NCBI GenBank assembly: GCA_029265975.1 | Contig: JAJUGN010000007.1 | Span: 1-60,602, forward strand | Length of the DNA stretch: 60,602 nt | Source of the DNA: Clostridiales bacterium | GTDB lineage: Bacteria > Bacillota > Clostridia > Oscillospirales > Oscillospiraceae | Direction: 5' to 3' | Shown here: positions 52,032 to 60,553 of the stretch, in pieces | Layout of the letters: the number at the start of each line of letters is the position of its first letter | Position numbering within the stretch: the first letter of the stretch is position 1 | Position numbers and translations under genes: made by a program | The notes under the pieces: model-generated | Seen by the model: the letters and a program-made list of their open reading frames with translations, nothing else | Told to the model about the DNA's origin: nothing | Databases searched by the model: none

Positions 52032-52664
52032 ATGGCATTTTATGATAAAAGCTGCAAGGAATTTGTAACCGAGCTCGCCAGCAAGGCGCCCGTGCCGGGC
52101 GGCGGCGGCGCGTCGGCTCTGGTAGGCGCCGTAGGAACCGCTTTGGGAAATATGGTCGGCTCGCTCACGGTCGGCAAGAAAAAGTACGCTGACGTCGAGG
52201 AAGATATCAAAGCCCTGATGGTCAAGGGCGACGCGCTCATAGCGGAGCTTCTTAAACTCATAGACCGCGACGCCGAGGTTTTCGAACCCCTGTCGAAGGC
52301 CTACGGCCTGCCTAAGGACACCGAGGAACAGAAGGCCGAGAAGGACCGCATAATGGAGGCCTGCCTTAGGGAGGCCTGCTCAGTTCCCATGGAAATCATG
52401 GAGAAGTGCTGCGAAGCTATCGACCTTATTGCGGAGTATGCTAAAAAGGGCAGCGCTCTTGCCATAAGCGATGCCGGCGTGGGCGTTGCGTTCAGCAAGG
52501 CCGCCCTTATGGGAGCGAGCCTCAACGTGTTCATCAACACCAACTCCATGCAGGACAGGCAGTATGCCGACAAGCTGAACTCAAGGGCAGACGAGCTGCT
52601 CTCAAAATACACCGCGCTTGCCGACGAGGTTTACGACAGCGTTTACAAGCGTCTTAAAAAATAA
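52032..52664 (+). CDS. fchA: Methenyltetrahydrofolate cyclohydrolase
   Basis: The 210-residue helical protein of the cyclodeaminase/cyclohydrolase family contains the APVPGGGGASAL motif near residue 19. It hydrolyses methenyl-THF to formyl-THF in one-carbon metabolism, including the methyl branch of the Wood-Ljungdahl pathway. GGAGG precedes the ATG. It forms an operon with folD after 13 nt. Confidence 0.92.
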   Translation: MAFYDKSCKEFVTELASKAPVPGGGGASALVGAVGTALGNMVGSLTVGKKKYADVEEDIKALMVKGDALIAELLKLIDRDAEVFEPLSKAYGLPKDTEEQKAEKDRIMEACLREACSVPMEIMEKCCEAIDLIAEYAKKGSALAISDAGVGVAFSKAALMGASLNVFINTNSMQDRQYADKLNSRADELLSKYTALADEVYDSVYKRLKK

Positions 52665-52677
52665 GGAGGATATACAA

Positions 52678-53529
52678 ATGGCAACTATTCTTGACGGCAA
52701 ATTGGTTACAGCCGATCTTAAGGAGCGCATGACCGCCGACGTAACGGCCTTGAAGAGCAGAGGCATTGATCCCACTCTCGCGATACTCCGCGTAGGCGAA
52801 AAGGGCGACGCGATAGCATACGAAAAGGGCGCAATTTCTAGGTGCAAGACCGTGGACGTGGCGGTACGCTCGGTAGTGCTTCCCGAAACCTCCACAACCG
52901 AAGAGGTTCTCAAGGCGGTTGACGAATTAAATAAGGACAAGACGGTCCACGGCGTGCTCCTGCTCCGCCCCCTGCCCAAGACCATGGACGAAGCGAAGAT
53001 AGTAGCGGCTCTCGCCCCCGAGAAGGATATTGACGGCATCACTGACAGCTCCATGGTGGGGACATACACCGGCAACATCTCCGGCTTCGACCCCTGCACC
53101 CCGGAGGCCTGCATGGAAATACTCGACTTCTTCAAGATCGACGCCGCAGGCAAGAACGCCGTAGTCGTAGGCAGAAGCCTCGTTGTCGGAAAACCCGCCG
53201 CCATGATGCTCCTGAAGCGCAACGCGACGGTTACGGTCTGCCACACGAAGACCAAAAATCTTGCCGAAATCTGCAAGAAGGCCGACATAATCATAGCCTG
53301 CGCCGGCAAGGCCGGCTCAGTCGGAGCCGAGTGCTTTGCTCCGAACCAGGTCGTTATTGACGTCGGCATCAACGTCACCGAAGACGGCAAGCTTGTAGGC
53401 GACGCGGATTTCGCGGCTGCCGAGCCGATCGTAGGCGCCATCACGCCAGTTCCCGGCGGCGTGGGAACCGTTACCACCAGCGTGCTTGTTAAGCATGTCG
53501 TCGAGGCGGCAAAGCGCCAGAACCCCTAA
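52678..53529 (+). CDS. folD: Methylenetetrahydrofolate dehydrogenase (FolD family, cyclohydrolase residues changed)
   Basis: The 283-residue FolD-type protein has the NADP-site GRSLVVGKP near residue 166 and ITPVPGGVG near residue 258. In bifunctional enzymes the cyclohydrolase site uses Y-x3-K and the Gln of QLPLP. Here the first reads YEKGA (Lys replaced by Ala) and the second LRPLP (Gln replaced by Arg). With FchA beside it, a dehydrogenase-only role is likely. GGAGG precedes the ATG. Confidence 0.93.
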   Translation: MATILDGKLVTADLKERMTADVTALKSRGIDPTLAILRVGEKGDAIAYEKGAISRCKTVDVAVRSVVLPETSTTEEVLKAVDELNKDKTVHGVLLLRPLPKTMDEAKIVAALAPEKDIDGITDSSMVGTYTGNISGFDPCTPEACMEILDFFKIDAAGKNAVVVGRSLVVGKPAAMMLLKRNATVTVCHTKTKNLAEICKKADIIIACAGKAGSVGAECFAPNQVVIDVGINVTEDGKLVGDADFAAAEPIVGAITPVPGGVGTVTTSVLVKHVVEAAKRQNP

Positions 53530-53547
53530 GTTTATTGAAAATGTCTG

Positions 53548-53587
53548 TCAAGCGGCTCCCCGGCAGGGAGGGCCGCTTGATTTTTTT
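53548..53587 (+). terminator. Terminator of fchA-folD
   Basis: TCAAGCGGC (53548-53556) and GCCGCTTGA (53572-53580) form a 9-bp stem with extra pairing inside. TTTTTTT follows. Confidence 0.9.
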
Positions 53588-53645
53588 GAGTTTTATTCTT
53601 GAATAAAAGAATCCTGTGAGCGAAAACTATTTTTGGGGTGAAAGA

Positions 53646-54008
53646 ATGAAGAAAAACCTTATCGTCGTTCCTCCGAAATGCTTTGACGCTCTCCCTGACA
53701 AGGCGGCGGACTGCCGCATACTGCTGATACCCGATACGGCGTCGGACATTCTTCGCTCCTTTAATGCCGACTGCGTGGTGAGCTACGGCATGAACGAAAA
53801 AAGCAGCCTGACCATGTCCAGCGTCTCGGATGAAGAAATGGTGGTGTCTCTGCAGCGGGAGCTGCCCACTCTGGACGGCGAGATACTGGAGAGACAGGAG
53901 CTTAAAATGCCCCGACCTGCCGGAATGCGCGTGGAAAGCATACTTGCGGTTGTAGGGACGCTTCTGATAACCGGGATTCCTCCCGAAAAGCTTCCCGATT
54001 TCTTTTAA
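53646..54008 (+). CDS. Unknown 120-residue protein
   Basis: I do not recognise this family. The product starts MKKNLIVVPPK and has an alternating hydrophobic pattern (CRILLIPD, DCVVSYGM) suggesting an alpha/beta fold. It ends with a hydrophobic stretch, ESILAVVGTLLITG, that could be a buried or membrane helix. GGGGTGAAAGA precedes the ATG at 53646. It lies 69 nt before the SSB gene on the same strand and may be co-transcribed. Confidence 0.6.
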   Translation: MKKNLIVVPPKCFDALPDKAADCRILLIPDTASDILRSFNADCVVSYGMNEKSSLTMSSVSDEEMVVSLQRELPTLDGEILERQELKMPRPAGMRVESILAVVGTLLITGIPPEKLPDFF

Positions 54009-54077
54009 GCCTGTTATAAGCGGGGACATCCTCGAATATACTGTCCACAGGAAGTTGCCTTTGAAAGGATGGTAAGA

Positions 54078-54683
54078 GTGGAGGAGCTGTGGACAAATAA
54101 CTCGATAGAGCTTATCGGCACTCTGGGCGGTACGCCGGAGTTTTCTCACAAAAGCCGAACGGACGAATACTATGTGTTCCCCTTGGAAGTGGAGCGCCTT
54201 TCGGGAACTACCGACAGGATAAATGTCGTCGTCAGCGCGGACATTATGAGAAAAACCGAGCTTAGCGAAGGGGCTAAGATATATATCAAGGGCGACATAC
54301 GCTCGTTTAACAATAAAAGCGGAACCGGAAGCAAGCTCGTAATAACCGTGCTTGCCCACGAAATACGCTTCACCGATGAGGAGGACAGGAACAACGTCAC
54401 TCTCATCGGCACTCTGTGCAAAAAGCCGAACTTCAGGAAAACGCCTATGGGGCGTGAAATTTGCGATATGATGCTCGCGGTGAACAGGCGCTACGAGCGC
54501 TCAGACTACCTGCCGTGCATAGCGTGGGGCCAGACCGCCGCGGAAACAAGCGAATGGAGCGTGGGAACCTCCGTAAAGCTCGAAGGACGCCTCCAGAGCC
54601 GAAACTACATAAAGGTTGAAAACGGCGTGGGAGTTGAAAAAACCGCCTACGAGGTTTCAATAATTTCAGCCGAGAAAATCTGA
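54078..54683 (+). CDS. Single-stranded DNA-binding-like protein with two OB folds
   Basis: The 201-residue protein has two OB-fold units with similar openings: SIELIGTLGGTPEF (about residue 9) and NVTLIGTLCKKPNF (about residue 107). The second reads like a typical SSB (AVNRRYERSDYLPCIAWG). It lacks the acidic SSB C-terminal tip. The second unit is probably the DNA-binding one. I chose the GTG at 54078, 8 nt after AAAGGA; the ATG at 54069 sits on that site. Confidence 0.82.
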   Translation: MEELWTNNSIELIGTLGGTPEFSHKSRTDEYYVFPLEVERLSGTTDRINVVVSADIMRKTELSEGAKIYIKGDIRSFNNKSGTGSKLVITVLAHEIRFTDEEDRNNVTLIGTLCKKPNFRKTPMGREICDMMLAVNRRYERSDYLPCIAWGQTAAETSEWSVGTSVKLEGRLQSRNYIKVENGVGVEKTAYEVSIISAEKI

Positions 54684-54715
54684 ACGGGTTTCCTCGGCCG
54701 CTTGGCGAACAAAAT

Positions 54716-54756
54716 AAAATGCGCGGCTCGGAATTTTGAGCCGCGCATTTTTTTAC
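54716..54756. terminator. Bidirectional terminator
   Basis: AAATGCGCGGCTC (54717-54729) and GAGCCGCGCATTT (54738-54750) form a 13-bp stem with a T run on both strands. It lies between the convergent SSB and glycosyltransferase genes. Confidence 0.92.
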
Positions 54757-55901
54757 TCCGCCGCTTCGGTCAAAAACCCTTGTTTAAGCAGCATTTTTTT
54801 GTAAATCCCGATGTTTTCGTTAAAGGCGACATCGAGAGCATAATTTTTTGAGCTGACGGCGGCCGCAGCGCCCAGGGCTTTGGAAAGCTCCGGCTCGCTG
54901 AACGCCCGCAGCACCGCGCTTGCGAGCGCCCCGTAATCCCCGATAGGATAGAGAAGGCCGTTCACTCCGTCCTCAATGAGGTCGGTATGCCCTCTGATCC
55001 TGCTCGCGACCACGGGGAGCGCGCACATTTGGGCCTCGACAATGTTGAAAGGGAGTCCTTCGCTCCTCGAGGAGCTGAGGGAAAGGTCGCAGCACCTGTA
55101 TATCTCCTCCATATCCTGGCGCCAGCCCAAAAATCTGATATTTTCCAGAATGCCGAGGCGCTTTGCCTCCGACTTCACCTCTTCTTCCAGAGCGCCGGTC
55201 CCGCAGAGCAGGAGAAGCGCGTTCGGAACGGCATTCGCTATGATCTTCATAGCCTTCAGCAGCTCGAGGTGGTTCTTCCTCTTTGAAAATTCAGCGGCAT
55301 ATACCATCGCGAATGCGTCCGAAGGTATGCCCATCGCTTCCCTCAATTTTTGCTTTTCCTCTTCCGCGACAGGAAAAAATCGCCGCGAATCCACTCCCAT
55401 CCCCGGCACCTTTGCCGTGATGCCGCCTTTCTTCACCAGCCTGCGGGCGAAGACGGCGTCCTCCTCGTTCATAGTTATTATGCAGTCGGTGGCGCCTCTG
55501 AGAAGCCGCTCCGGCAAATAATACACTGCCTTTTTCAAAACACCGCAGCCCTTCCAGAACAGATACCCGTGGACCGTGCAGACTACAGCGCTCCCGCCTT
55601 TGCCCGCGAGCAGCAGCGATACGCGCCCTATCGCGCCGGCAAGTGATGCGTGGGTGAACACAAGGTCAAAACGGTTGTCACGCATGACCCTGCGCAGCAT
55701 CCGGACGGCGGTGATGTTGCTCGGTGAAATAAGGCGCTTCGCCATGGGAACCGCATGGGCGCGGCAGGCGCATCTCAGGCGCTCGGGATCGGGCACTGCG
55801 ACATGCACGTCCAGACCTTTTTCTCTGAAATAATCAAGATAGGGCAGGTGGAAATTATTGATGTGCGATGCTGTCGAAGCGCAAATCAGCACCTTTGGCA
55901 T
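54753..55901 (-). CDS. Glycosyltransferase family 4 (GT-B fold)
   Basis: The 382-residue cytoplasmic glycosyltransferase has the N-terminal acceptor domain, with a VHGYLFWKG segment. The donor domain shows SRSEGLPFNIVEAQMCALP (E-x7-E near residue 285) and SKRKNHLELLKA. It would add a sugar to a lipid-linked intermediate. It is the third gene of the exopolysaccharide operon. Confidence 0.9.
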   Translation of the reverse strand: MPKVLICASTASHINNFHLPYLDYFREKGLDVHVAVPDPERLRCACRAHAVPMAKRLISPSNITAVRMLRRVMRDNRFDLVFTHASLAGAIGRVSLLLAGKGGSAVVCTVHGYLFWKGCGVLKKAVYYLPERLLRGATDCIITMNEEDAVFARRLVKKGGITAKVPGMGVDSRRFFPVAEEEKQKLREAMGIPSDAFAMVYAAEFSKRKNHLELLKAMKIIANAVPNALLLLCGTGALEEEVKSEAKRLGILENIRFLGWRQDMEEIYRCCDLSLSSSRSEGLPFNIVEAQMCALPVVASRIRGHTDLIEDGVNGLLYPIGDYGALASAVLRAFSEPELSKALGAAAAVSSKNYALDVAFNENIGIYKKMLLKQGFLTEAAE

Positions 55902-55924
55902 TTAACGCTCTCCTTTGGAAGTAT

Positions 55925-57340
55925 TCAGCGCCTATTCTGACGGCTCTGAGGCTCCGGCGCGCCTCTTGCGGCTGAAATAGGCTCCGCTTCCGGGGAGTGC
56001 TTCGCCCCTGCCGGCTGCTTTATATCCACTCCCTCGGCATATTCTTTTGTGAACACTATTCGTACGGTTTCTATGATAATCTTAATGTCGAGAAAAAACG
56101 AGTAATTCTGTATATAGGTGAGATCCAGCTTTATGCGTTCCTCCGGGGCCGTGTTGTATTTCCCCAGAACATGCGCCAGACCCGTAATCCCGGCCCTGAC
56201 CTTGGTGCGGTACTGGTATTCCGGAAGCGTCTCCATGTAGATGTTGATAAAATGCTCCCTCTCCGGTCTCGGCCCCACGAGCGACATATCTCCGATAAGG
56301 ACGTTCCAAAATTGCGGGATTTCGTCCAGGCGCGACTGCCTCAGCCACCTGCCGCATTTTGTTATGCGAGGATCGTCCTTGGCAGCTAGCGTGGGTCCCG
56401 TATATTTTTCCGCGTCCGGTATCATTGTCCTGAATTTATAAAGCTTGAATATTCTTCCGCCCTGCGTGACTCTTTTTTGGGAAAAAATCGCCTTTCCTCC
56501 GTCCCTCCTGACGATAATGGCGATTACAAGCATGACGGGGCTCAAAAGAACAAGCGCCAGGGAAGAAAATACTATGTCGAAAACCCTTTTCAGGAACCGC
56601 TGGTTCGGCGAAAGCCCCATCGACTTCGCCTTGTATGCCATAAGATCGTCAAACTGGACGAGGCTCGCGTTGTTTACTATAAGCTCAAAAATATCCGGGA
56701 CGATTATAAGCTCCTTTTGCTCCTCCCAGCATTTCAGCGCTATCTCGTTTTTCAGTTCGGCGGGAGGCTGCACAAGTATTATGGAGTCAAATCGCGAGAG
56801 GGCGGAAAAAAGGCTGTTGGAACCGTATGAAAGGACCTCGTCAATACGGTTTGTATGCGAATGCCTGTTTATTTTCGAGCCGATTTCCTTCCCGCGTTCA
56901 TAGTCGTCGCATATCACCGCCGTTGAAAGAGGAGGGTTGGCCTTTAGCCACAGATTATGAAATAGCTGTATCCAAATTCCCATGCTCAGGCACTCAAAAG
57001 CGACAATTATGGAAAGCGTCGTTATCTGGACGTAGTAAAGAACGTCGAAGAAAGGCAGCGCCATCATGAGAAGATTTATCATAACAATGGACGAGAACAT
57101 GGAAAAGGCTATCTGATGGATCCTGCGCGACAAGTCGAAGGCATTGTTGAAATACATTATGGCTAGCGTGAAAACAACAAACCACGGAAGGCTTTGGCGG
57201 AAATTCACCCTGTCGGGCAACGCCAAAAGCCCCTGCTCCACATATGTGCCGCCTATGAACGACGCCGTCATGAAAAACACGGCGAATATCTCCGGCAGTC
57301 CGAATAAATTCCTCGATTTCAGCAATGCTGTCTTTTTCAA
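55925..57340 (-). CDS. Polyprenyl-phosphate sugar phosphotransferase
   Basis: The 471-residue protein has about four N-terminal membrane helices, a central nucleotide-binding-like region and a C-terminal bacterial sugar transferase domain. That domain carries KFRTM, RLDEIPQFWNVL and SLVGPRPE. It starts a polysaccharide repeat by moving sugar phosphate to undecaprenyl phosphate. The start is TTG at 57340 with AAGGGAG upstream, 11 nt after the preceding stop. The C-terminal 30 residues are low-complexity. Confidence 0.92.
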   Translation of the reverse strand: MKKTALLKSRNLFGLPEIFAVFFMTASFIGGTYVEQGLLALPDRVNFRQSLPWFVVFTLAIMYFNNAFDLSRRIHQIAFSMFSSIVMINLLMMALPFFDVLYYVQITTLSIIVAFECLSMGIWIQLFHNLWLKANPPLSTAVICDDYERGKEIGSKINRHSHTNRIDEVLSYGSNSLFSALSRFDSIILVQPPAELKNEIALKCWEEQKELIIVPDIFELIVNNASLVQFDDLMAYKAKSMGLSPNQRFLKRVFDIVFSSLALVLLSPVMLVIAIIVRRDGGKAIFSQKRVTQGGRIFKLYKFRTMIPDAEKYTGPTLAAKDDPRITKCGRWLRQSRLDEIPQFWNVLIGDMSLVGPRPEREHFINIYMETLPEYQYRTKVRAGITGLAHVLGKYNTAPEERIKLDLTYIQNYSFFLDIKIIIETVRIVFTKEYAEGVDIKQPAGAKHSPEAEPISAARGAPEPQSRQNRR

Positions 57341-57351
57341 GCCAATCTCCC

Positions 57352-60129
57352 TTAATCCGCCTTTTCAAGAGTGAAATAGACGTTTTCTCCGTACTGGTTG
57401 TTCCTGACCGTCAGAACCTTGAGCTTTTCGTCGTAAGTGAATATACGGGCTGTAAAACAGCCTTTTGAGCCGTCGTATACGGCCTCGAACCGCTTTTCGT
57501 CGAGCAGCACCTCCACTGTCGAGCCGCTCTTTGCGTAGACTTTCAATATGTAGTCCGCCTTAGAGTGAATAGAAGCGTTCAATTTCCACTCCATGCTTTC
57601 TCCCGAGAGCCTGCTTACATGGTCGTTTACCCCGTCGTGATTCAGGTCGCAGACCGCTCTTGAATCCGCAATGATCCGCCTGCCGCCGTTTTTTGCGGAG
57701 GAAACCGCCTGCATATAGAGGGGCTGCGCATACTTAGGCTTGATCTCCTTTGGGAGAGAGCCGTTCAGCTCCGAAAGATACTCGCCCAGTCTCAAAACGG
57801 ATTCGTAAAGCTTGTCCGTGTTTAGCTCGCTTCCCGCAGCGGTGTTCATATAGTAATCGTAAATGACAAAAATATTGTCCCAGACGTCCGGATCCACCCG
57901 CTTTTTATGAATGTAGCTCTCAGCCGTTCTAACGCCCTTTTCAAAATCGGGCTTGCTTCTGAGCAAATAGTAGTAGGAAAGAAGGTATTCGGAATCCGGG
58001 CTGAGCGAACGGCTTTCGAGCTTTGCAAGATACTCCCTGGCCTTTGCCGGGGGAACGGCAAGCTCTTTGGTGGCGACAAGATATGACAGCATGTAATCGT
58101 TGGAGTTAAACGGGTCGTAAGCCGCCGCGCTCTCAAGTCCCTGCAGAGTGACCTGTTTTGATGTGATGTTCACGGCATACATTCTTCCTGCGGCCAGAAT
58201 CAAGGCCACCGCCGAAACGATAGGCACCAGCACTTTAACCGGGACTTCAAAAAGCCTGCCGCTCTTTATTTTTTTCTCATAAGACGCTGAGGTAACGGCA
58301 AAAAGCGCGGATACCGAGAGCTTGTACCCCGCCATTGAGAAATCGACTTCGAGCATGGAATGGAGGAAAACAAAAACCATGCTCCCGAAAAGGAAGGGAA
58401 GGAGGGCGGAGCGCTCGTCCTCTTTTCGCGCCTTTATAAGCGTGCGGAATATCAAGAACGTGAGCATGACGAAAAGCGCAAGCCCAAGAACGCCCCCGTC
58501 TATGAAGCTCTGTATATACTCGTTATGCGTATGCTTGGTCTGATACTTGTAATCGGTCACGCTGAAAATGCCGCCCTCGAAAGCGCCTCCGCCGAGACCG
58601 ACAAGGGGCGATTTCAGTCCGAGCCTGATGCCGTCTCTGAAAAACACGAAGCGCTGTATCGCGTTGTCGTTTACCCATAGTCCCTGCATTCTGTTTACCA
58701 TGAATTCCGGAATCAGCGTATACCGCAGACTGAGCTGTCTCGTGTAATCCGAACCGGTCACCTTAACTTTCTCGATCTTAACGTCCGAGTTTGCGGTAAA
58801 ATGGAAGAAAACGGCTGCGGAAGACGCCGGCACCTTGAATTCGAGCGTTTCGCCAGCCCGAAGCGTAGCGGCGGCAATCGAGGTTTTTTCCTTCAGCGCC
58901 GCTTCGGCATAGCTCATTGAGTCAACGGACACGTTAACGGAGGAATCGGACTTAGGCGACTCAAGCCCCAGTTCAATTTTATATGTACCCGGCTTCAGCG
59001 CCTCGGCCCGGCGGAAGCTTCCGCCTTTAGAAAGCGAATAAGGGCCTTTCAGCGACAGGGAAAGCAGGGATATTATAAGCGCTGCGGCAATGACAGCAAT
59101 TATTTTCACTCTGCCGTTTTCAAGCTTTAATACGGGAAGCTTCAACGGCTTCAGATATATGTATGCAAGCGCGAAGACCGCGCTGACGGCGATAACTGAA
59201 AACAGCGGCATTATCCCCTTGCCTCGAAGCGCAAAAACTGCCGCTGAGCCTATAAGCGACATAATCAGGCAGTATAGGTTAGAAAAAAGTACGGCGCCCC
59301 TGTTTTCCTTGTGAGTGAAAAGAACCACGGCCAGCAGGGCGGGGAGGTATGCCAGTATTGCTCCCATGCTGAAGCAAAGAACGAATGCCGAACCGCATAT
59401 GATGGCGAGGCCGACTGAAACCGCGTCCCTGCGCGAACGGGAGCCGGGTCTTCCTGTATCCCAAATGGCCGCGAAAGTTCCAAGCAGCGCAATGGGGGCG
59501 AATACGTTCGGATTCCCGATAACCGTTATGATTCGAGTATTTGTCTCAAAAACCGCGAATCCGTCGGGGATCTTTGAAGAACTGACCTGCGCAAGCTTTT
59601 CAAACAGAACAAGCAAATACCTGGATGTCGCCAGCTCTATGCTGACAAGCGAGGCAAGGGCCATGCATACGGCGAAAACGCCGAGAAAAAGGCGTATACC
59701 CCTGCCGTCGCGGAGGAAGCATATGAAGAGCGCGGCAAAAATGAAGAAGCCCCCCATATTGAGGAAAAACTGCTGCAGCGCAAACTTTGGATAAGCGCCG
59801 TAGAAGAGTCCGGCAAAAAACAGAAGGCAATGCGCCAGCAGGACGATGAATATCGGAGTAATTTTGCCGAAAAGGAGCTTCCTGTTGCTCTTGAACAATA
59901 ATGACACGATAAATATCAACGCCGCGCCTACTGCAAAAATGAGATGAAGATCGTATCTGAGGCCCCAGGCGTGGATAATCAGCAGCGCCGTAAGGAGTAT
60001 TCCCGAGGCTATCGGCTCCCACGGAAATGAATCGCTTTTACGAACTGATGCCGAGCCCGTCCTGACCTGAGCCTTGGAAGGCTTCTCCTGCGTTTTCTGC
60101 CTGATTTCAGGTTTCCTTTTTGAGGCCAT
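57352..60129 (-). CDS. O-antigen ligase/polymerase (Wzy-like) with extra domains
   Basis: The 925-residue membrane protein has about a dozen helices. The Wzy/WaaL signature loop THNEYIQ lies near residue 540, just before the last helices. A beta-rich insert (about residues 365-465, starting SLSKGGSFRRAE) lies in the outer loop before it and may bind sugar. After the last helices (about 660) a soluble tail of about 260 residues has TPR-like helices and a final beta domain. It leads the operon. AGGGGG precedes the ATG. Confidence 0.88.
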   Translation of the reverse strand: MASKRKPEIRQKTQEKPSKAQVRTGSASVRKSDSFPWEPIASGILLTALLIIHAWGLRYDLHLIFAVGAALIFIVSLLFKSNRKLLFGKITPIFIVLLAHCLLFFAGLFYGAYPKFALQQFFLNMGGFFIFAALFICFLRDGRGIRLFLGVFAVCMALASLVSIELATSRYLLVLFEKLAQVSSSKIPDGFAVFETNTRIITVIGNPNVFAPIALLGTFAAIWDTGRPGSRSRRDAVSVGLAIICGSAFVLCFSMGAILAYLPALLAVVLFTHKENRGAVLFSNLYCLIMSLIGSAAVFALRGKGIMPLFSVIAVSAVFALAYIYLKPLKLPVLKLENGRVKIIAVIAAALIISLLSLSLKGPYSLSKGGSFRRAEALKPGTYKIELGLESPKSDSSVNVSVDSMSYAEAALKEKTSIAAATLRAGETLEFKVPASSAAVFFHFTANSDVKIEKVKVTGSDYTRQLSLRYTLIPEFMVNRMQGLWVNDNAIQRFVFFRDGIRLGLKSPLVGLGGGAFEGGIFSVTDYKYQTKHTHNEYIQSFIDGGVLGLALFVMLTFLIFRTLIKARKEDERSALLPFLFGSMVFVFLHSMLEVDFSMAGYKLSVSALFAVTSASYEKKIKSGRLFEVPVKVLVPIVSAVALILAAGRMYAVNITSKQVTLQGLESAAAYDPFNSNDYMLSYLVATKELAVPPAKAREYLAKLESRSLSPDSEYLLSYYYLLRSKPDFEKGVRTAESYIHKKRVDPDVWDNIFVIYDYYMNTAAGSELNTDKLYESVLRLGEYLSELNGSLPKEIKPKYAQPLYMQAVSSAKNGGRRIIADSRAVCDLNHDGVNDHVSRLSGESMEWKLNASIHSKADYILKVYAKSGSTVEVLLDEKRFEAVYDGSKGCFTARIFTYDEKLKVLTVRNNQYGENVYFTLEKAD

Positions 60130-60183
60130 CTGTAAAACCCCCTGAATCGCATGATTGCCGCGAATCTTTATATCAATTTAGTA

Positions 60184-60212
60184 ATTATATATTATTATGT
60201 CGCAAAATGCAA
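60184..60212 (-). promoter_or_regulatory. Promoter of the exopolysaccharide operon
   Basis: Minus-strand TTGCAT (60212-60207), 17-nt spacer and TATAAT (60189-60184), about 55 nt before the start at 60129. Confidence 0.75.
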
Positions 60213-60283
60213 GGCATTGACGGACTCAACCTCCGTATTCAGGAGCTCATATCTAAAAGGTTTTGATATCCCGCCTTCACTTT

Positions 60284-60322
60284 CAAGCAAAAAGCCCTCA
60301 CACCTTTTCTGTGTGAGGGCTT
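60284..60322 (-). terminator. Terminator-like hairpin, distal copy
   Basis: AAGCCCTCACAC (60292-60303) and GTGTGAGGGCTT (60311-60322) form a perfect 12-bp stem with a minus-strand TTTTT tail. It matches the tRNA terminator at 60509-60547 at about 34 of 39 positions, in direct orientation. Confidence 0.85.
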
Positions 60323-60511
60323 CAGACTGTCAAAAAAGCCCTTTGGGCTTTTTTGACAAGAGGGTTTAATGACGGCCGCTCTGCCGCGCCCGTCATGAGA
60401 GGTGTCATTTCCGACGTACACGCCGCCGTATATGACTGATTTGACTTTGTTTCCGCCATTCGTGGCGGAAATTCTGCGAAGCTTTTTTGTTGTAAACAAG
60501 TTTTTCGACAA
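60323..60511 (-). repeat. Dispersed four-hairpin element, copy 5 (inverted)
   Basis: On the minus strand the order is the same as in copies 2 and 4: CTTGTCGAAAAAC end, TTCCGCCA/TGGCGGAA, a decayed GTCAT...GGAAATGAC hairpin, CATGACGG...CCGTCAT, then TGTCAAAAAAGCCC with its inverse and GACAG end. It lies between a tRNA 3' end and the exopolysaccharide operon, opposite in orientation to the other four copies. No gene is present in 60213-60553. Confidence 0.9.
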
Positions 60512-60550
60512 GCAAAAATCCCTCACACCTTCTCAGTGTAAGGGATTTTT
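60509..60550 (-). terminator. Terminator of the tRNA-Gly transcript
   Basis: AAAATCCCTcACAC (60515-60528) and GTGTaAGGGATTTT (60536-60549) pair with one mismatch; a minus-strand TTTTT tail follows. It begins 4 nt after the tRNA 3' end. Confidence 0.85.
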
Positions 60551-60553
60551 CTC

